Shown piece by piece: positions 15,610 through 29,408 of a stretch of DNA of 64,000 nt (position 1 is its first letter; each line of letters begins with the position of its first letter). The notes under the pieces are model-generated. The model was not told where the DNA came from. It did not search any database and worked only from the letters and a program-made list of their open reading frames with translations. Location: assembly GCA_008501585.1 (NCBI GenBank), contig QQUN01000027.1, forward strand, positions 62,001-126,000. Reading direction: 5' to 3'. The translations under genes were made by a program, and so were the position numbers. The DNA comes from Pseudomonadota bacterium. GTDB lineage: Bacteria; Pseudomonadota; Gammaproteobacteria; Burkholderiales; Rhodocyclaceae.

Positions 15610-18600
15610 TCAGGCGGCGCGGGCGGCCGTCGGCGTCGGTGCCCGCCAGCGGGCCAGTAGCGCCTGCCGCTGGGTTTGTGCCGCCGCCATGTTGCGCGCC
15701 TTGACATGACCGAAACCGCGAATGCTTTCGGGAATGCGCGCGATCTCAACCGCTTGTTTGTGGCGCAGGAAGCTGAGTGAATCGAGCAGTTCGCCGATGT
15801 CTTGCTCGTACTGCTCGATCAAGGCCCGCTCGGCACGGCGTTCCTCGGTGCGCGCGAAGATGTCCCAGCGAGTGCCGCGCAGGCCCTTGAGGCGGGCGAG
15901 CAGGCGGAACACCCGTTTCATGCCTTCGCCGTAGATCCGCTTGGCGATGCGCCCGGTGACGGGGTCGGGGCGAGACAGGAAGGGGGGCGCGAGGTGGAAC
16001 TTGACCTCGAAGTCACCTTCGAAGGCTTCGTCGAGCTGCGACCAGAAGGCGGGGTCGCTATAGAGCCGGCCGACTTCGTATTCGTCCTTGTAGGCGAGCA
16101 GCTTGAAGTAGTTGTGCGCCACCGCCTCGGCCAGCCGCGTCATGCCCAGCGGCGCCTCGGCCGCACGCACGCGTTCGACCAGCAGCTGGTAGCGGCGGGC
16201 ATAGGCCGCGTCCTGGTAGTCGGTGAGATAGCGCATGCGCCGCGCGATGATCTCGTCCAGCGCCGGCGGGTGCAGGGGCACGGCGCGCGGCGGCCGGGCG
16301 ATGCGGGTGATGGCGGCGAGGTCGCAGGCGGCTCGACGCCCCCACAGGAAGGCCTGCTTGTTCATCGGCACGGCCGTGCCGTTGAGTTCGATGGCCTTCA
16401 TCAGGCCGGCGTGGCTGACCGGCACCATGCCTTTTTGCCAGGCGTAGCCGAGCAGGAACAGGTTGGTGGCGATGGCGTCGCCCATCAAGGTGGTGGCCAG
16501 GGCCTGGGCATCGAGGAAATCCGCGTTGTCGGGGCCGACCGCGTCGCGCACGGTGCGCTCCATGGTGTCGAGCGGGAACTGCCAGTCCGGGTTCTTGGTG
16601 AAGTCCGAGGTCGGTGTCTCGGCGCAGTTGATGACCGCGCGGGTGCGTCCGGCGGCCATCTTGGCCAGCGCTTCGACGCTGGCCGAGACCACCACGTCGC
16701 CACCGATCACTGCATCGGCCTCGCCCGCGGCGATGCGCACGGCGTGCAGCGCGTCGGGCTGGTCGGCCACGCGGATGTGACTGAACACCGAGCCGCCCTT
16801 CTGTGCCAGGCCGGTCATGTCGAGCACGGTGACGCCCTTGCCATCGAGATGGGCGCCCATGCCGATGAGTGCGCCGATGGTGACCACGCCGGTGCCGCCG
16901 ACCCCCGTCACCATGATGCCGAAGGGCTTGCGCGTGTCCGGCAGCGTCGGCTCGGGCAGGTCGCCAAAACGCTCGCCGGCCTCGGCGATCGCCCGCCCCT
17001 TGCGCGGCGCGCCGCCCTCGATGGTGACGAAGCTGGGGCAGAAGCCATTGAGGCAGGAATAGTCCTTGTTGCAGGAGGACTGGTCGATCTGGCGCTTGCG
17101 GCCGAACTCGGTTTCCACCGGCAGGATGGACATGCAGTTGCTGGCCACGCCGCAGTCGCCGCAGCCCTCGCACACCGCCTCGTTGATGAACACGCGCCGC
17201 GCCGGGTCAGGGTAGAGCCCGCGCTTGCGCCGGCGGCGCTTCTCGGCGGCACAGGTCTGGTCATAGATCAGCGCGGTGACGCCACCCGAGGCGCGCAGCT
17301 CGCGCTGGATGGTGTCGAGCTCGTCGCGGTGGCGCATCGGCACGTGCGGGATGTCGGACGGACCATAGGCGCGCGCCGTGCCGTCGGTGACCACGACGAT
17401 GTTGTTGACCCCCTCGGCCTGCAGTTGACGGACGATGATCGGTACCGTGAGCGCCCCGTCATGCGGCTGGCCGCCGGTCATGGCGACGGCGTCGTTGTAG
17501 AGGATCTTGTAGGTGATGTTGACGCCGGCCGACACGGCCTGGCGGATGGCCAGCAGGCCGGAGTGGAAGTAGGTGCCGTCACCGAGGTTGGCAAAGATGT
17601 GCTTCTCGCGGGTGAAGGGCGCCTGGCCCACCCAGGGCACGCCCTCGCCGCCCATCTGGGTGAAGGTGCCGGTGCGACGCTCGGGCATCCAGGTGACCAT
17701 GTAATGGCAGCCGATGCCGGCCAGCGCGCGGCTGCCCTCCGGGACATGGGTGGAGGTGTTGTGCGGACAGCCCGAGCAGAAGGTGGGGACGCGGTCGATG
17801 GAGAAGACGCGCGCATCGAGCGCGGCCTCCTTGGCTTCGAGAAAGGCCAGGCGCGCCTGGATGCGGTCGGAGGTGAACACGCGGGCGATGCGATCGGCGA
17901 TGACCCGCGCGATCATCGCCGGCGTGAGTTCGCCGGCCGCCGGCAGCAGCCACTTGCCGTGATCGACCTTGCCGTCGCCCTTGGGTAGCAGCGCCCATTC
18001 GCCTTTTTCGTCGAACTTGCCGATGACGCGCGGGCGCACGTCCTCGCGCCAGTTGTAGAGCTCTTCCTTGAGCTGGTACTCGAGCAGCTGGCGCTTTTCC
18101 TCGACCACCAGGATCTCTTCGAGCCCCTCGGCAAAATGACGCACGCCCACCGATTCGAGCGGCCAGACCATGCCGATCTTGTACAGCCGGATGCCGATCT
18201 CGGCGGCCAGTGCGTCGTCGATGCCCAGGTCGTCGAAGGCCTGGCGCACGTCGAGATAGCTCTTGCCCGAGGTGATGATGCCGAGCCGGGGGGCCGGCGA
18301 ATCGATGACGATCTGGTTGAGCTTGTTGGCGCGGCAATAGGCCAGCGCCGCGTACAGCTTGTAGTTGAGCAGACGCTTCTCCTGCTCCAGCGGCGGGTCG
18401 GGCCAGCGGATGTTCAGCCCGTCGGCGGGCACGGCGAAGTCTTCCGGGATCTGCACCTGCACCCGGTTCGGGTCGACATCCACCGAGGCCGAGGTCTCGA
18501 CCGTGTCGGCCAGCGCCTTGAAGGCCACCCAGCAGCCCGAATAGCGCGACAGCGCGTAGCCGTGCACGCCGAAGTCGATGTACTCCTGCACGCCGGCGGG

Positions 18601-19140
18601 GGCGAGCACCGGCATCATCATCGATTTGAAGAAGTGATCGGTCTGGTGCGGGAAGGTGGAGGATTTGGCCGCATGGTCGTCGCCGGCCACCACCACCACG
18701 CCGCCGAACTTCGAGCTGCCGGCGGCATTGCCATGGCGGAATACGTCGCCGCTGCGATCCACGCCCGGCCCCTTGCCGTACCACAGCGCAAACACGCCGT
18801 CGTATTCGGCCTCGGGCGACAGGTTGACCTGCTGCGAGCCCCATACGGCGGTGGCGGCCAGGTCTTCGTTGATGCCGGGCTGGAAGACGATGTTGCGCTG
18901 CTTCAGATGTGGGCGCGCCTTCCACAGCGTCTGATCCAGTCCGCCAAGGGGCGAACCGCGGTAGCCGGAGACGAAGCCGGCGGTATTCAGGCCGGCCGCC
19001 TGGTCGCGCTCCTGCTGGATCATCAGCAGGCGCACCAGTGCCTGGTAGCCGGTGAGGTACACACGGCCTGTGTGCAAGGTGTATTTGTCGTCGAGGGTGA
19101 CGTCGCGTGGCGGCGCCGAGACAAGTGCACTGTCGGCCAT
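15610..19140 (-). CDS. Indolepyruvate ferredoxin oxidoreductase, single-chain
   Basis: A 1176-residue fused 2-oxoacid:ferredoxin oxidoreductase that decarboxylates aryl pyruvates to acyl-CoA using thiamine diphosphate and Fe-S clusters. The order seen is: N-terminal pyrimidine-binding and middle domains; a TPP-binding region with FCSGCPHN and IGCHYM; GDGTYFHSG; a cysteine-rich cluster segment (CEGCGDCG, CNKDYSCLNGFCP); and a gamma-type domain (GVGGTGVVTIGALIGMGA, LAQKGGSVFSHIR). Length fits the fused aerobic-type enzymes. The ATG at 19140 has GGAGAAG upstream. Divergent from an Lrp-type regulator, it probably serves aromatic amino acid breakdown (inference). Confidence 0.92.
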   Translation of the reverse strand: MADSALVSAPPRDVTLDDKYTLHTGRVYLTGYQALVRLLMIQQERDQAAGLNTAGFVSGYRGSPLGGLDQTLWKARPHLKQRNIVFQPGINEDLAATAVWGSQQVNLSPEAEYDGVFALWYGKGPGVDRSGDVFRHGNAAGSSKFGGVVVVAGDDHAAKSSTFPHQTDHFFKSMMMPVLAPAGVQEYIDFGVHGYALSRYSGCWVAFKALADTVETSASVDVDPNRVQVQIPEDFAVPADGLNIRWPDPPLEQEKRLLNYKLYAALAYCRANKLNQIVIDSPAPRLGIITSGKSYLDVRQAFDDLGIDDALAAEIGIRLYKIGMVWPLESVGVRHFAEGLEEILVVEEKRQLLEYQLKEELYNWREDVRPRVIGKFDEKGEWALLPKGDGKVDHGKWLLPAAGELTPAMIARVIADRIARVFTSDRIQARLAFLEAKEAALDARVFSIDRVPTFCSGCPHNTSTHVPEGSRALAGIGCHYMVTWMPERRTGTFTQMGGEGVPWVGQAPFTREKHIFANLGDGTYFHSGLLAIRQAVSAGVNITYKILYNDAVAMTGGQPHDGALTVPIIVRQLQAEGVNNIVVVTDGTARAYGPSDIPHVPMRHRDELDTIQRELRASGGVTALIYDQTCAAEKRRRRKRGLYPDPARRVFINEAVCEGCGDCGVASNCMSILPVETEFGRKRQIDQSSCNKDYSCLNGFCPSFVTIEGGAPRKGRAIAEAGERFGDLPEPTLPDTRKPFGIMVTGVGGTGVVTIGALIGMGAHLDGKGVTVLDMTGLAQKGGSVFSHIRVADQPDALHAVRIAAGEADAVIGGDVVVSASVEALAKMAAGRTRAVINCAETPTSDFTKNPDWQFPLDTMERTVRDAVGPDNADFLDAQALATTLMGDAIATNLFLLGYAWQKGMVPVSHAGLMKAIELNGTAVPMNKQAFLWGRRAACDLAAITRIARPPRAVPLHPPALDEIIARRMRYLTDYQDAAYARRYQLLVERVRAAEAPLGMTRLAEAVAHNYFKLLAYKDEYEVGRLYSDPAFWSQLDEAFEGDFEVKFHLAPPFLSRPDPVTGRIAKRIYGEGMKRVFRLLARLKGLRGTRWDIFARTEERRAERALIEQYEQDIGELLDSLSFLRHKQAVEIARIPESIRGFGHVKARNMAAAQTQRQALLARWRAPTPTAARAA

Positions 19141-19152
19141 GGGGCTTCTCCT

Positions 19153-19170
19153 CAAAAAACATGTTTTTTG
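19153..19170. promoter_or_regulatory. 18-bp perfect palindrome upstream of the oxidoreductase
   Basis: CAAAAAACATGTTTTTTG is its own reverse complement. It ends 2 bases before the oxidoreductase ribosome-binding site (19145-19151, reverse strand), within the ~280-base divergent interval shared with the Lrp-type gene. AT-rich symmetry in a GC-rich region fits a regulator binding site. Confidence 0.55.
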
Positions 19171-19420
19171 GGTGTCGCAACCAGCGGGTGCGCGCCGACG
19201 GGCCTTGAACTGCCCGGGCGGCGGGCTTTGCTAGCCTAGCGCGAGCTTGCGCCTGCGGCTAGGGGCTGTTTGTCGAAACGCTTCATGCCATGTCCTGGTT
19301 GGAGCCTGCAGGCCGGAGAAGGTTGCGTCCGACCCGCGGCCGGCCGGCGTGTCGCGCAACGAAATTGCGTCGGCCGACCGGCGCGCGCAAAATGCCGCCA
19401 TTCAACCCCGGGAGCGTGGC

Positions 19421-19936
19421 ATGGAGCCGTTGGATCGGACCGATCTGGGCATTCTGGAGCTGTTGCAGCGCGATGGACGCATGACCAATGCAGATCTGGC
19501 GCAGCGTGTGTCGCTGTCGCCATCGCCCTGCCTGCGGCGGGTGCGTCAGCTCGAATCGGCGGGGGTGATCCGGCAGTACGCAGCCATCGTCGATCCCTGG
19601 CGGGTCGGCCTGGGGTTGCAGGCCTATGTGACGGTGACCATGGAAAAGCGCGGCGACACGCAGATCCGCGCATTTCATGCCGCAGCGCAGGCCTGGCCGG
19701 AGGTGCTCTCGTGTTTCGCGCTGACCGGCGAAATGGACTACCTGCTCCATGTGATCGTCGAGGATCTCGAGCATTTCTCGCGCTTTCTCATGGATCGCCT
19801 GCTCAAGCTCGAAGGCGTGGCCAACGTGAAATCGAGCTTCGTTCTGCAGACCGTCAAGCACACCACGGCGCTGCCGCTCGATGGGCTGGCGCGTCAAACC
19901 CAGGCCAGTTCACCCTCGTCGTCAAAAAAGGTTTGA
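19421..19936 (+). CDS. Lrp/AsnC family transcriptional regulator
   Basis: A 171-residue regulator. The N-terminal winged helix-turn-helix (about 5-60) reads LDRTDLGILELLQRDGRMT, then SPSPCLRRVRQLESAGVI. The C-terminal RAM ligand-binding domain follows (YVTVTMEKRGD, VLSCFALTGEMDYLLHVIVED). The ATG at 19421 follows GGGAG at about 8 bases. Divergent from the indolepyruvate oxidoreductase, it is probably the amino-acid-responsive regulator of that gene. Its stop codon overlaps the -35 box of the tRNA/tuf operon promoter. Confidence 0.93.
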   Translation: MEPLDRTDLGILELLQRDGRMTNADLAQRVSLSPSPCLRRVRQLESAGVIRQYAAIVDPWRVGLGLQAYVTVTMEKRGDTQIRAFHAAAQAWPEVLSCFALTGEMDYLLHVIVEDLEHFSRFLMDRLLKLEGVANVKSSFVLQTVKHTTALPLDGLARQTQASSPSSSKKV

Positions 19937-19961
19937 CACAACAAACCGGTCCGACTATAGT
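19933..19961 (+). promoter_or_regulatory. Sigma70 promoter of the tRNA-tuf operon
   Basis: TTGACA at 19933-19938 and TATAGT at 19956-19961 are separated by 17 bases, close to perfect consensus. A GC-rich stretch (GCGGGGC) follows the -10, as in stringently controlled stable-RNA promoters. It lies 15 bases upstream of tRNA-Tyr and overlaps the end of the Lrp-type gene. Confidence 0.88.
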
Positions 19962-19976
19962 GCGGGGCTTCTCGCT

Positions 19977-20061
<85 letters not shown>

Positions 20062-20145
20062 GATTTTTAGATGTACGCAGCAAGATTGGCGCCGAGGCAA
20101 GTTGCCCGGTGAAGCGAGCGGTGTCGGTGTGTCGCTTCGTTGTGT

Positions 20146-20219
20146 GCGGGTGTAGCTCAATGGTAGAGCAGAAGCCTTCCAAGCTTACGACGAGGGTTCG
20201 ATTCCCTTCACCCGCTCCA
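20146..20219 (+). tRNA. tRNA-Gly (TCC)
   Basis: The acceptor stem GCGGGTG/CACCCGC, D-arm TAGCTCAATGGTAGAGCA, anticodon TCC at 20178-20180, T-arm GGGTTCGATTCCC and encoded CCA are all visible. Confidence 0.96.
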
Positions 20220-20234
20220 TGGTTTATGTGGTGC

Positions 20235-20309
20235 GCCCATGTAGCTCAGTGGCAGAGCACTCCCTTGGTAAGGGAGAGGTCGGCAGTTCAATCCTGCCCA
20301 TGGGCACCA
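20235..20309 (+). tRNA. tRNA-Thr (GGT)
   Basis: The acceptor stem GCCCATG/CATGGGC, anticodon GGT at 20267-20269 in loop TTGGTAA, and encoded CCA at 20307-20309 are visible. It lies immediately upstream of tuf, the same position as thrT before tufB in E. coli. Confidence 0.96.
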
Positions 20310-20377
20310 AGCTTTTCTTGGTGTCGCCAGCGTGAATTGTGTAGCGCGTATTCCTGATTTCGAACAGAGGTATCGAT

Positions 20378-21568
<1,191 letters not shown>

Positions 21569-21633
21569 TTGCTGGTCGAGTGATGTTTCCGAAGGGCGCT
21601 GCGCAGGTCGTGGCGCCCTGTAGTCTCTGCTGC

Positions 21634-21709
21634 AGGGGTATAGCTCAACTGGCAGAGCGTCGGTCTCCAAAACCGAAGGTTGGGGGTTCGATTCCCTCTG
21701 CCCCTGCCA
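21634..21709 (+). tRNA. tRNA-Trp (CCA)
   Basis: The acceptor stem AGGGGTA/TGCCCCT, anticodon CCA at 21667-21669 in loop CTCCAAA, T-arm GGGGGTTCGATTCCC and encoded CCA are visible. It sits between tuf and secE, a common arrangement in beta- and gammaproteobacteria. Confidence 0.96.
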
Positions 21710-21733
21710 TATTTTCTGGACTGTTAGACCCGA

Positions 21734-22081
21734 ATGGCTGACAAGCTCAAGTTTGTGCTGGCGCTGCTTCTGGTGGCTGCCGGCATAGCCGGATTCTACC
21801 TGCTCTCCGAGCAGGTTCTTGTGCTGCGTGTGCTCGCCGTGCTGGCGGGTGTTGCTGCGGCCGTCGCCGTGGCCCGGTTTACCGAGGCGGGTCAGCGTTT
21901 CGCCGTGTTCGTGCGCGAGACGGTGGTCGAGGCGAAGAAGGTGGTTTGGCCGAGTCGTAAAGAGACGGTCCAGATGACGGGTGTTGTCTTCGCGTTTGTC
22001 GTCGCCATGGCCTTGTTCCTGTGGCTGACGGACAAGAGTCTCGAGTGGGTGTTGTACGACCTCGTGCTGAACTGGAAGTGA
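21734..22081 (+). CDS. secE: Preprotein translocase subunit SecE
   Basis: A 115-residue inner-membrane protein of the SecYEG channel. Three transmembrane segments are visible, as in E. coli rather than the single-span form: [36 protein letters not shown] and [17 protein letters not shown]. The conserved amphipathic/hinge segment [14 protein letters not shown] precedes the last span. It lies upstream of nusG with 2 bases between stop and start. Confidence 0.96.
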   Translation: MADKLKFVLALLLVAAGIAGFYLLSEQVLVLRVLAVLAGVAAAVAVARFTEAGQRFAVFVRETVVEAKKVVWPSRKETVQMTGVVFAFVVAMALFLWLTDKSLEWVLYDLVLNWK

Positions 22082-22083
22082 TT

Positions 22084-22617
22084 ATGTCCAAACGCTGGTA
22101 TGTGGTTCATGCCTATTCGGGCTTTGAAAAATCGGTGCAGCGTGCGCTGATCGAGCGCATCTCCCGTGCCGGCATGCAGGACCTGTTTGGTCAGGTGCTG
22201 GTGCCGGTGGAAGAAGTGGTTGAAATGAAGTCCGGTCAGAAGAGCATTTCCGAGCGGAAGTTCTTCCCGGGCTATGTCCTCGTCGAGATGGAAATGAACG
22301 AGGAGACCTGGCACCTGGTCAAGTCCACGCCACGCGTGACCGGCTTCGTCGGCGGCACCGGGACCAAGCCGACCCCCATTTCCGAAAAGGAAGTGGCCAA
22401 GATCATGAGCCAGATCCAGGAGGGCGTGGAAAAGCCGCGTCCCAAGGTGCTGTTCGAGGTCGGCGAAGTGGTGCGCGTCAAGGAAGGTCCGTTCACCGAC
22501 TTCCATGGTGCGGTCGAGGACGTGAACTACGAAAAGAGCAAACTGCGGGTGTCGGTGACCATTTTTGGTCGCGGTACGCCCGTCGAGCTGGAATTCGGCC
22601 AGGTCGAGAAGACCTGA
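22084..22617 (+). CDS. nusG: Transcription termination/antitermination protein NusG
   Basis: A 177-residue RNA polymerase accessory factor. The NGN domain begins [20 protein letters not shown] and includes [13 protein letters not shown]. The C-terminal KOW domain begins at [23 protein letters not shown]. Start at ATG 22084, almost abutting secE, so the two are coupled as in the canonical secE-nusG operon. It couples transcription to translation and to Rho. Confidence 0.98.
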   Translation: MSKRWYVVHAYSGFEKSVQRALIERISRAGMQDLFGQVLVPVEEVVEMKSGQKSISERKFFPGYVLVEMEMNEETWHLVKSTPRVTGFVGGTGTKPTPISEKEVAKIMSQIQEGVEKPRPKVLFEVGEVVRVKEGPFTDFHGAVEDVNYEKSKLRVSVTIFGRGTPVELEFGQVEKT

Positions 22618-22650
22618 GCCAGACCCCCGCCTCCGGGCGGGATCGAGGAG

Positions 22651-22670
22651 CGCCGGCCGGTTGGCCGGTG
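22651..22670 (+). promoter_or_regulatory. Hairpin in the nusG-rplK gap
   Basis: CGCCGGCC, loop GGTT, GGCCGGTG form an 8-bp stem (one G-T pair) about 30 bases before rplK. A second GC hairpin (CCCGCC/GGCGGG) lies near 22626-22641. They could be part of the L1-responsive leader or RNA processing sites; which of these is not determined. Confidence 0.4.
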
Positions 22671-22700
22671 CGTTCGCACTCACGATAGGAGCAAGCCGAC

Positions 22701-23132
22701 ATGGCTAAGAAAATCATTGGCTACATCAAGCTGCAGGTGCCGGCCGGCAAGGCCAACCCCAGCCCCCCGATTGGCCCGGCGCTGGGTCAGCGCGGCCTGA
22801 ACATCATGGAATTCTGCAAGGCGTTCAACGCCCGTACGCAGAGCCTTGAGCCGGGTCTGCCGATTCCGGTGGTCATCACCGCTTTCAGCGACAAGAGCTT
22901 CACCTTCATCATGAAGACGCCGCCGGCGTCGATCCTGATCAAGAAGGCCGCTGGTCTGCAGAAAGGTTCGGCCAAGCCGCATACCGACAAGGTCGGTTCC
23001 ATCACCCGCGCCCAGGTCGAAGAAATCGCCAAGACCAAGATGCCTGACCTGACGGCGGCTGACATGGAAGCAGCGGTGCGTACGATCGCCGGTTCTGCGC
23101 GTTCGATGGGTGTGACGGTTGAGGGGCTCTGA
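22701..23132 (+). CDS. rplK: 50S ribosomal protein L11
   Basis: A 143-residue protein of the GTPase-associated centre. It starts [31 protein letters not shown] and contains the conserved [17 protein letters not shown]. Normal length. AGGAG lies upstream of ATG 22701, and rplA begins 2 bases after the stop. Confidence 0.99.
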   Translation: MAKKIIGYIKLQVPAGKANPSPPIGPALGQRGLNIMEFCKAFNARTQSLEPGLPIPVVITAFSDKSFTFIMKTPPASILIKKAAGLQKGSAKPHTDKVGSITRAQVEEIAKTKMPDLTAADMEAAVRTIAGSARSMGVTVEGL

Positions 23133-23134
23133 TC

Positions 23135-23833
23135 ATGGCTAAAGTTTCCAAGCGCGTTCAAGCGATCCGCGCCAAGGTTGATCGCAATCGTGTGTACTCC
23201 ATGGCCGAAGCGCTGACCCTCATCAAGGACGTGGCCAATGCCAAGTTCGACGAGTCGGTCGATGTGGCGGTGAATCTGGGTATCGATCCGCGTAAATCCG
23301 ACCAGGTCGTGCGCGGCTCGGTGGTGTTGCCTGCCGGTACCGGCAAGAGCGTCCGCGTGGCCGTGTTCGCCCAGGGCGACAAGGCCGAGCTGGCCCGCGC
23401 TGCGGGTGCCGATGTCGTCGGTTTCGACGATCTGGCCGAGCAGGTGAAAGGCGGCAATCTGGATTTTGATGTCTGCATCGCAACGCCGGACGCCATGCGC
23501 GTGGTCGGTCAGCTGGGCCAGATCCTCGGTCCGCGTGGACTGATGCCGAACCCGAAAGTCGGCACCGTGACCATGGACGTCGAGACCGCAGTGAAGAACG
23601 CCAAGGCCGGCCAGGTGCAGTACCGCGCCGACAAGGGCGGCATCGTGCACGCCACCATCGGCCGTGCGTCGTTCTCGGTCGAGGCGCTGCAGCAGAACGC
23701 CGCCGCGCTGATCGATGCGCTGAACAAGGCCAAGCCGGCAACGTCGAAGGGCCTGTATCTGCGCCGCGTCGCCGTGTCGAGCACCATGGGTGCCGGCGTG
23801 CGCGTCGAACCGTCGAGCGTAATCGCCGCTTGA
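23135..23833 (+). CDS. rplA: 50S ribosomal protein L1
   Basis: A 232-residue L1-stalk protein and, in known systems, translational repressor of its own operon. Signatures include [33 protein letters not shown] and [14 protein letters not shown]. It follows rplK after 2 bases. A GC hairpin follows the stop. Confidence 0.99.
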   Translation: MAKVSKRVQAIRAKVDRNRVYSMAEALTLIKDVANAKFDESVDVAVNLGIDPRKSDQVVRGSVVLPAGTGKSVRVAVFAQGDKAELARAAGADVVGFDDLAEQVKGGNLDFDVCIATPDAMRVVGQLGQILGPRGLMPNPKVGTVTMDVETAVKNAKAGQVQYRADKGGIVHATIGRASFSVEALQQNAAALIDALNKAKPATSKGLYLRRVAVSSTMGAGVRVEPSSVIAA

Positions 23834-23843
23834 TGCAAGTTTG

Positions 23844-23871
23844 CCCGGCCGGCCCGAGAGGGGCGGCCGGG
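23844..23871 (+). terminator. Hairpin with GAGA tetraloop between rplA and rplJ
   Basis: CCCGGCCG pairs with CGGCCGGG; an inner CCC/GGG closes a GAGA loop. TCTTT follows. It opens a ~295-base gene-free leader before rplJ (23834-24128) that should also hold the L10-binding site of the rplJL transcript. A CATTAT followed by CGGCC near 24014-24024 could be a -10 box, but I found no matching -35. Confidence 0.5.
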
Positions 23872-24128
23872 TCTTTGGGCTGCGGCTCCCGCGGGGGCTG
23901 CAGGTTGTCAAAGACCGTTGGGGGTTGTGCGCCGGCGTGCCGGCATGGCCTCAAATTTCGACGCGTGGTTGGCGGAGAAGCCCAACGTAGATGGCGAAGC
24001 CCGAATCAGGATTCATTATCGGCCCTGCCGAGTAGCTCTTGATCTCCTGAATGACGGTCGCCGAAAGTAGTCTGATCCCGGGCCACAGGTTTCCGGGTGA
24101 AGGCGTAACCATTCAGTGGGAGATGACC

Positions 24129-24653
24129 GTGGGTCTCAATCTTGAAGGTAAGAAGGCAGTTGTTGCCGAGGTGTCCGCCGAAGTGGCGAACGCTCAGGCA
24201 ATCATTGTCGCTGAGTACCGTGGTCTCGAAGTGGGTCAAGTAACCGAATTGCGCGCCAAGGCGCGTGAAGCGGGCGTTTACCTGCGCGTACTGAAGAACA
24301 CCCTGGCGAAGCGTGCCATTGCCGGCACGCACTTCGAGGGCCTGTCCGACCAGCTGGTTGGTCCGCTGATCTACGGTATTTCCGCAGATCCGGTGGCGCC
24401 GGCCAAGGTCCTGCAGCAGTTCTCGAAGGACAACGACAAACTGATCGTCAAGGCTGGTGTGATGCCCAACTTCGTCATGGACGCAGCTGGGGTCAAGGCA
24501 CTGGCCACCATGCCGAGTCGTGAAGAGCTGCTGGCCAAGCTGCTCGGCACGATGCAGGCACCGATCGCCAAGTTTGTCCAGACGCTCAACGAGGTGCCTT
24601 CCAAGTTCGTGCGTACGCTCGCAGCGGTTCGTGATTCGAAAGAGACTGCGTAA
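24129..24653 (+). CDS. rplJ: 50S ribosomal protein L10
   Basis: A 174-residue base of the L7/L12 stalk. I chose the GTG at 24129 (protein [18 protein letters not shown]) because GGGAG at 24118-24122 is then 6 bases upstream; the in-frame ATG at 24123 would sit on top of that site. Conserved [12 protein letters not shown] is present. Autogenous control through the long leader is expected from the family. Confidence 0.97.
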   Translation: MGLNLEGKKAVVAEVSAEVANAQAIIVAEYRGLEVGQVTELRAKAREAGVYLRVLKNTLAKRAIAGTHFEGLSDQLVGPLIYGISADPVAPAKVLQQFSKDNDKLIVKAGVMPNFVMDAAGVKALATMPSREELLAKLLGTMQAPIAKFVQTLNEVPSKFVRTLAAVRDSKETA

Positions 24654-24667
24654 TTTCCCGAGTAATT

Positions 24668-24694
24668 GCCACTTCAGGCGAAGTGGCTTTATTT
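24668..24694 (+). terminator. Attenuator-like hairpin between rplJ and rplL
   Basis: GCCACTTC, loop AGGC, GAAGTGGC form a perfect 8-bp stem followed by TTTATTT. It has the form of a weak intrinsic terminator inside the L10-L12 transcript, 22 bases before the rplL ATG. Confidence 0.65.
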
Positions 24695-24715
24695 CAGTTA
24701 TCAGGAGTAACTCAA

Positions 24716-25096
24716 ATGGCTGTTAGCAAAGCAGAAATCCTCGACGCAATCGCGTCCATGTCGGTTCTGGAACTGTCCGAACTGATCAAGGAAATGGAAG
24801 AGAAGTTTGGCGTGTCCGCCGCCGCTGCCGTGGCCGTCGCCGGCCCCGCCGTGGCCGGTGAAGCCGCTGCCGCTGCTGAAGAGAAGACCGAATTCGACGT
24901 GATTCTGGCCGCTGTCGGCGAGAAGAAAGTCGAGGTCATCAAGGTCGTGCGTGCCGCCACCGGTCTGGGCCTGAAGGAAGCCAAGGACCTGGTCGACGGC
25001 GCTCCGAAGGCCGTCAAGGAAGGCGTGGCCAAGGACGAGGCCGAAGGCCTCAAGAAGCAGCTCGAAGAAGCTGGCGCCAAGGTCGAGATCAAGTAA
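24716..25096 (+). CDS. rplL: 50S ribosomal protein L7/L12
   Basis: A 126-residue stalk protein. The N-terminal dimerisation domain ([33 protein letters not shown] in outline), an Ala/Val-rich hinge and the C-terminal factor-binding domain ([21 protein letters not shown]) are present. The start at 24716 has AGGAG upstream; a longer in-frame start at 24683 is not supported. Confidence 0.99.
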   Translation: MAVSKAEILDAIASMSVLELSELIKEMEEKFGVSAAAAVAVAGPAVAGEAAAAAEEKTEFDVILAAVGEKKVEVIKVVRAATGLGLKEAKDLVDGAPKAVKEGVAKDEAEGLKKQLEEAGAKVEIK

Positions 25097-25113
25097 TTTC
25101 CCGGTCTCAGGCA

Positions 25114-25152
25114 GGGCTGGCACCCGAAAATGGGCGCCAGCCCTTTCGTACT
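25114..25152 (+). terminator. Attenuator between rplL and rpoB
   Basis: GGGCTGGC at 25114-25121 pairs with GCCAGCCC at 25136-25143; an A/C mismatch and an inner CCC/GGG continue the stem. TTTCGTACTTTT follows. Position matches the rplL-rpoB attenuator known in E. coli, which lowers rpoBC expression relative to the ribosomal proteins. Confidence 0.8.
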
Positions 25153-25236
25153 TTTCGAAGCCAGAAGAGAGCGACGTCGTCCGTGACGGCTCATTGTCTC
25201 CTGTCTTCCCACGTCTGAACGCTACCCGGAGCATCT

Positions 25237-29370
<4,134 letters not shown>

Positions 29371-29408
29371 GCCGACTGAGTCCAACGCTCAATCGGATGG
29401 AGTGACAC

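Noticed and set aside
15802-17988. A 728-codon + strand frame opposite the indolepyruvate oxidoreductase
   Set aside because: The reverse-strand gene has clear domains and a ribosome-binding site; this frame has none.
24123-24125. ATG at 24123 as the rplJ start
   Set aside because: It overlaps the GGGAG ribosome-binding site; the GTG at 24129 has correct spacing and gives the family N-terminus.
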